Shown here: one piece after another, positions 61,893-64,000 of the stretch
Position numbering within the stretch: the stretch's first letter is position 1
How the letters are laid out: every line of letters begins with the position of its first letter
Assembly (NCBI GenBank): GCA_963701675.1
Contig: OY969623.1
Coordinates: 1,736,001-1,800,000, forward strand
DNA from: G963701675 sp963701675
GTDB lineage: Bacteria > Planctomycetota > Planctomycetia > Gemmatales > Gemmataceae
DNA: 64,000 nt
Direction of reading: 5' to 3'
Made by a program: the position numbers and the translations under genes
The notes under the pieces: generated by a model
What the model was told of the DNA's origin: nothing
The model's input: only the letters and a program-made list of their open reading frames with translations
Databases searched by the model: none

Positions 61893-62060
61893 TTACCGAT
61901 TCCCCAGCCAGAATCCTACTCCAAGCCCCAACACACCGCAGGCGATGGGGCCGGCGGGCCTACCGAGGAGGTGTAACGGGGGAATGTTGCCCTCGACGGC
62001 AATATATCCCACAAGCGCAAAGCAGGCCCCGAAGAACAGTGCGCAGAAAATCTGTTTCAT
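61893..62060 (-). CDS. Small membrane protein, 55 residues
   Basis: MKQIFCALFFGACFALVGYI is followed by a short loop and a second hydrophobic stretch (IACGVLGLGVGFWLGN). The two helices are joined by PPLHLLGRPAGP. The family is unknown. No strong ribosome-binding site is seen upstream of the ATG at 62060; an in-frame ATG at 62090 is possible. Confidence 0.5.
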   Translation of the reverse strand: MKQIFCALFFGACFALVGYIAVEGNIPPLHLLGRPAGPIACGVLGLGVGFWLGNR

Positions 62061-62457
62061 GATTTGACGTCGCCGCTGCGGCTCCTCCACAAGTTTTTTT
62101 TCTATCGGCCTCGTTCCGCACGCACGGCATTTCAGAACTGAAGTAACTTTAGGTCACGGCATCGCGGCGAGCAATGAAATCACCTCGCCATCCAACCATG
62201 TAAAAGGGGCAGGCAGCCGCAACTCGCCCACGCTCCAGCCCGCGGGGAGGAAAAGAGGTCAGGTCCTAGCCTGTGCGCCGTACACGCGGGTGCGCAGGCT
62301 GCAACTTCCGAAAAACGATCGGGTGTCGGCCGACTTAATGCGGGGCTTCCTCGGGAACTAACGTGCTCCATTCGAGGTGCACACTGGTGGAATGACACCG
62401 TGAACGGTCGCGACGGAACGGACTTGTGCGCGTTCTGCGCTGACACCGGCAGTGGTC
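62061..62457. other. No gene recognised
   Basis: There is no supported frame. It is downstream of the FG-GAP remnant on the minus strand. Confidence 0.35.
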
Positions 62458-63378
62458 TTACCACCCAATCCCCGACCCGAATCCTTCTTCGGAGGCGGCC
62501 TCGCTTTCGATGCCCGGCGAATCCTGATTCCACTCTTGTCCGTTCAGGAAATCGTCCCCGTATTGAACGATGACGATGCCCGCCTCGTTAATGGCGCCGA
62601 GGCCCTCGGACGGGGCAGCCATAGCCAGGTCGGCCTTGCCGTCGCCATTATAGTCTCCCATGGCCAGTTGCCACCCGAACGCGTCGCCTTCTTCAGAGGT
62701 GTTGCCGGTGCCGGTGGATTCTTGCGTGATCGTCACCGCGTCGTTCGTGTTCATGCCGGTGCTGGAGCCGAACAAGACGTTGACGATGCCGGTCATCGAG
62801 ACACCCAGGATTTCTTCTAATGGTGCAGCGATGGAGAGATCGTCGAAACCGTCCCCATTTATATCGCCTGCCGCGACGGCCCGGCCCCAAAAGTCACTTT
62901 CTTCGCTGGTTTGGCCGGGAACATCCGACTGCGTAAGCATGTCACTGTTGGTCATGCTCAGTCCGGCGGCGTCGCCAAAAACCACATAGAGGGCGCCGGC
63001 CGCCATTGGCGGGATGGCCGGGTGCTCCCACGGCCAAATCGTCTTTACCGTCGCCGGTGAAGTCGCCGACGGCCAAGGCCGCGCCGAAGACATCGAATGG
63101 CGTGCCGGGGACCAAGAAGTTGTTGCCGGCTGCGGTAATCCCAGCGACCGAGCCGTGCAGGACGCTGACGCCGCCGCCCGGACTTGAGCCGGTGTCGGCG
63201 CGGGGGATACCGATGGCCAGATCCATGAAACCGTCGCCGGTGAAATCGCCGGCGGCCAGCGCGGTGCCAAAGTGGTCATCTGCATTCGAATCGCCATCGA
63301 CGCCGGGCGAGTCGATTGTTGAGAAGCCTGTCTCGGCGGAGAATTGTTCGCAGCCAGTGCCGAAAACTCTCGAATCAC
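62458..63378 (-). pseudogene. FG-GAP (integrin alpha-type) repeat protein, 5' truncated and frameshifted
   Basis: Four FG-GAP repeats of integrin-alpha style: FGTALAAGDFTGDGFMDLAI, FGAALAVGDFTGDGKDDLAV, FWGRAVAAGDINGDGFDDLS, FGWQLAMGDYNGDGKADLAM, each with a VxVLxGS strand block. The first two repeats are in one frame; at about 63008 two bases are missing in a GGCGGC run and the rest reads in the next frame (AGALYVVFGDAAGLSMTN). The 5' end is absent; the sequence changes near 63345 into the 3' part of a group II intron. It is a remnant. Confidence 0.75.
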
Positions 63379-63511
63379 GACGTTTCCGCTCGGCTGGTAG
63401 AGTCGAGAAGTGGCGCGGTGGTTTAGGCTTCGGCTTGCGTTCCGTGTCAGGGTTTCCCCGTTCGTGGCTCAGTAACCGCCTGCCATACTCCGTTTCCACT
63501 TCCCGCTCGTC

Positions 63512-63544
63512 GAACCGGACATGCAGATTTCCCGCATCCGGCTC
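63512..63544 (-). ncRNA. Group II intron domain V
   Basis: Minus-strand GAGCCGGATGCGGGAAATCT followed by GCATGTCCGGTTC: the 33-base domain V hairpin with the AGC catalytic triad, a bulge and a GAAA-type tetraloop. It lies 13-45 bases after the maturase stop codon, the expected position. Confidence 0.75.
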
Positions 63545-63556
63545 TCGGACAAGGAA

Positions 63557-64000
63557 TCACGTTTGAGCCCACGGGACGTTCCGATCCACGAGTCGTAGGG
63601 AGATCAATCCCAACTCGGCATGCAAGTATGCGTCGGGATAGCGTGTGTATCCCATGCCGGGCCGCTCGTGCTTTCGGCATAACCATAGGCGGAGACGTTG
63701 TCGGGCATGATTCGTCACCTGTCGATACGCGTTGCTCACGGGACCCAGGCAAAAGTAATTGGCCCAACCCCGGAGCATTTGGTTCAACCGCGTGACGATG
63801 ACCGATACATCCTTGGTCCACGTCGCGGCGCGGGTCTCGATGCGCATCCGTTCGCACAAGGAAAGAATCGCCTGCTTGGACGGACGTTGGCCGATGAAGC
63901 GAAAGCCCGTCTGCATCGAATAGCAACGCCCGAACGTGTACCCCAGAAAATCGAACGTTTCGTCAGGCAACCGGCAGATGTGCGTCTTCTGGTTATTGAC
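63557..64000 (-). CDS. ltrA: Group II intron reverse transcriptase/maturase, C-terminal part (runs off right edge)
   Basis: About 147 C-terminal residues of an LtrA-type maturase: DETFDFLGYTFGRCYSMQTG, the GIIM domain LNQMLRGWANYFCLGPVSNA and the final ARQRLRLWLCRKHERPGMGY. The N-terminal RT domain with YADD is beyond the window. The ORF ends with an intact C-terminus and is followed by domain V, so this intron is better preserved than the remnant at 2811-3301. Confidence 0.88.
   Translation of the reverse strand, partial: VNNQKTHICRLPDETFDFLGYTFGRCYSMQTGFRFIGQRPSKQAILSLCERMRIETRAATWTKDVSVIVTRLNQMLRGWANYFCLGPVSNAYRQVTNHARQRLRLWLCRKHERPGMGYTRYPDAYLHAELGLISLRLVDRNVPWAQT

Noticed and set aside
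1..64000. CRISPR arrays, rRNA genes or a phage gene cluster
   Set aside because: No regularly spaced short repeats, no rRNA signatures and no phage structural genes; the holin-like gene belongs to an envelope-stress operon.

Overview
The window is from a planctomycete, most likely Gemmataceae- or Pirellulales-like. The signs are five or six large surface proteins with the planctomycete N-terminal motif LExLExRxLLS (at 1643, 9022, 19381, 22057, 24762 and 58696), many FG-GAP/VCBS repeat proteins, an overlapping ECF sigma factor / Ser-Thr kinase-TPR pair, a TIGR03000 protein, and many IS and intron remnants. All calls come from reading the sequence; no search was run.

Layout. 1-5240: a graveyard of truncated genes (PAS kinase, beta-helix protein, group II intron maturase, glucoamylase-like tail, IS91 and FG-GAP scraps) around an intact dodecin. 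5243-16433: a minus-strand peptide-export locus. Four short precursor-like peptides share MK-V-[QK]-T-x-x-KAG, then exactly six residues, then RRT[SA]. They lie on both sides of an HlyD adaptor, a C39-peptidase ABC exporter (split by two compensating frameshifts) and a second ABC exporter with a divergent N-terminal region. Three of the peptides have near-identical upstream leaders and their own hairpin terminators. 16988-24762: three very large surface proteins. 25240-28561: ECF sigma factor and kinase. 28895-32035: a double-domain Hsp20 with an IS5-type element just upstream, and small genes.

32812-38774: a CheB-CheR-PAS-GAF-histidine kinase-receiver protein, a receiver-MpsC fusion and two small genes, one cut by a MITE-like palindrome. 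39097-51308: a block of small envelope and general-stress genes (alpha/beta hydrolase, DUF3185, low-affinity iron permease-like, YflT-like, di-haem cytochrome, TIGR03000, CsbD, LEA-like, holin-like), interrupted by an ISNCY-type element. 51567-56078: IS1-type and IS630 elements with an AlbA_2/Schlafen-like regulator. 56182-64000: AI-2E transporter, HAF-repeat surface protein, FG-GAP remnant and a second group II intron maturase running off the right edge.

The most unusual observation is a structured leader of about 150 nt found five times (15881, 24853, 44883, 47035, 49306), each time in the 5' UTR of an unrelated gene. Each copy ends in a strong intrinsic terminator, and the 5' arm of that terminator can instead pair with a conserved upstream CGU[CU]GG segment. 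This is the architecture of a transcription-terminating riboswitch or attenuator, and I cannot match it to a named family from memory. The peptide-export locus is the second candidate system; its HlyD gene sits directly behind one of these leaders. Many genes carry 1-2 nt frameshifts, so either assembly errors or active gene decay should be kept in mind.
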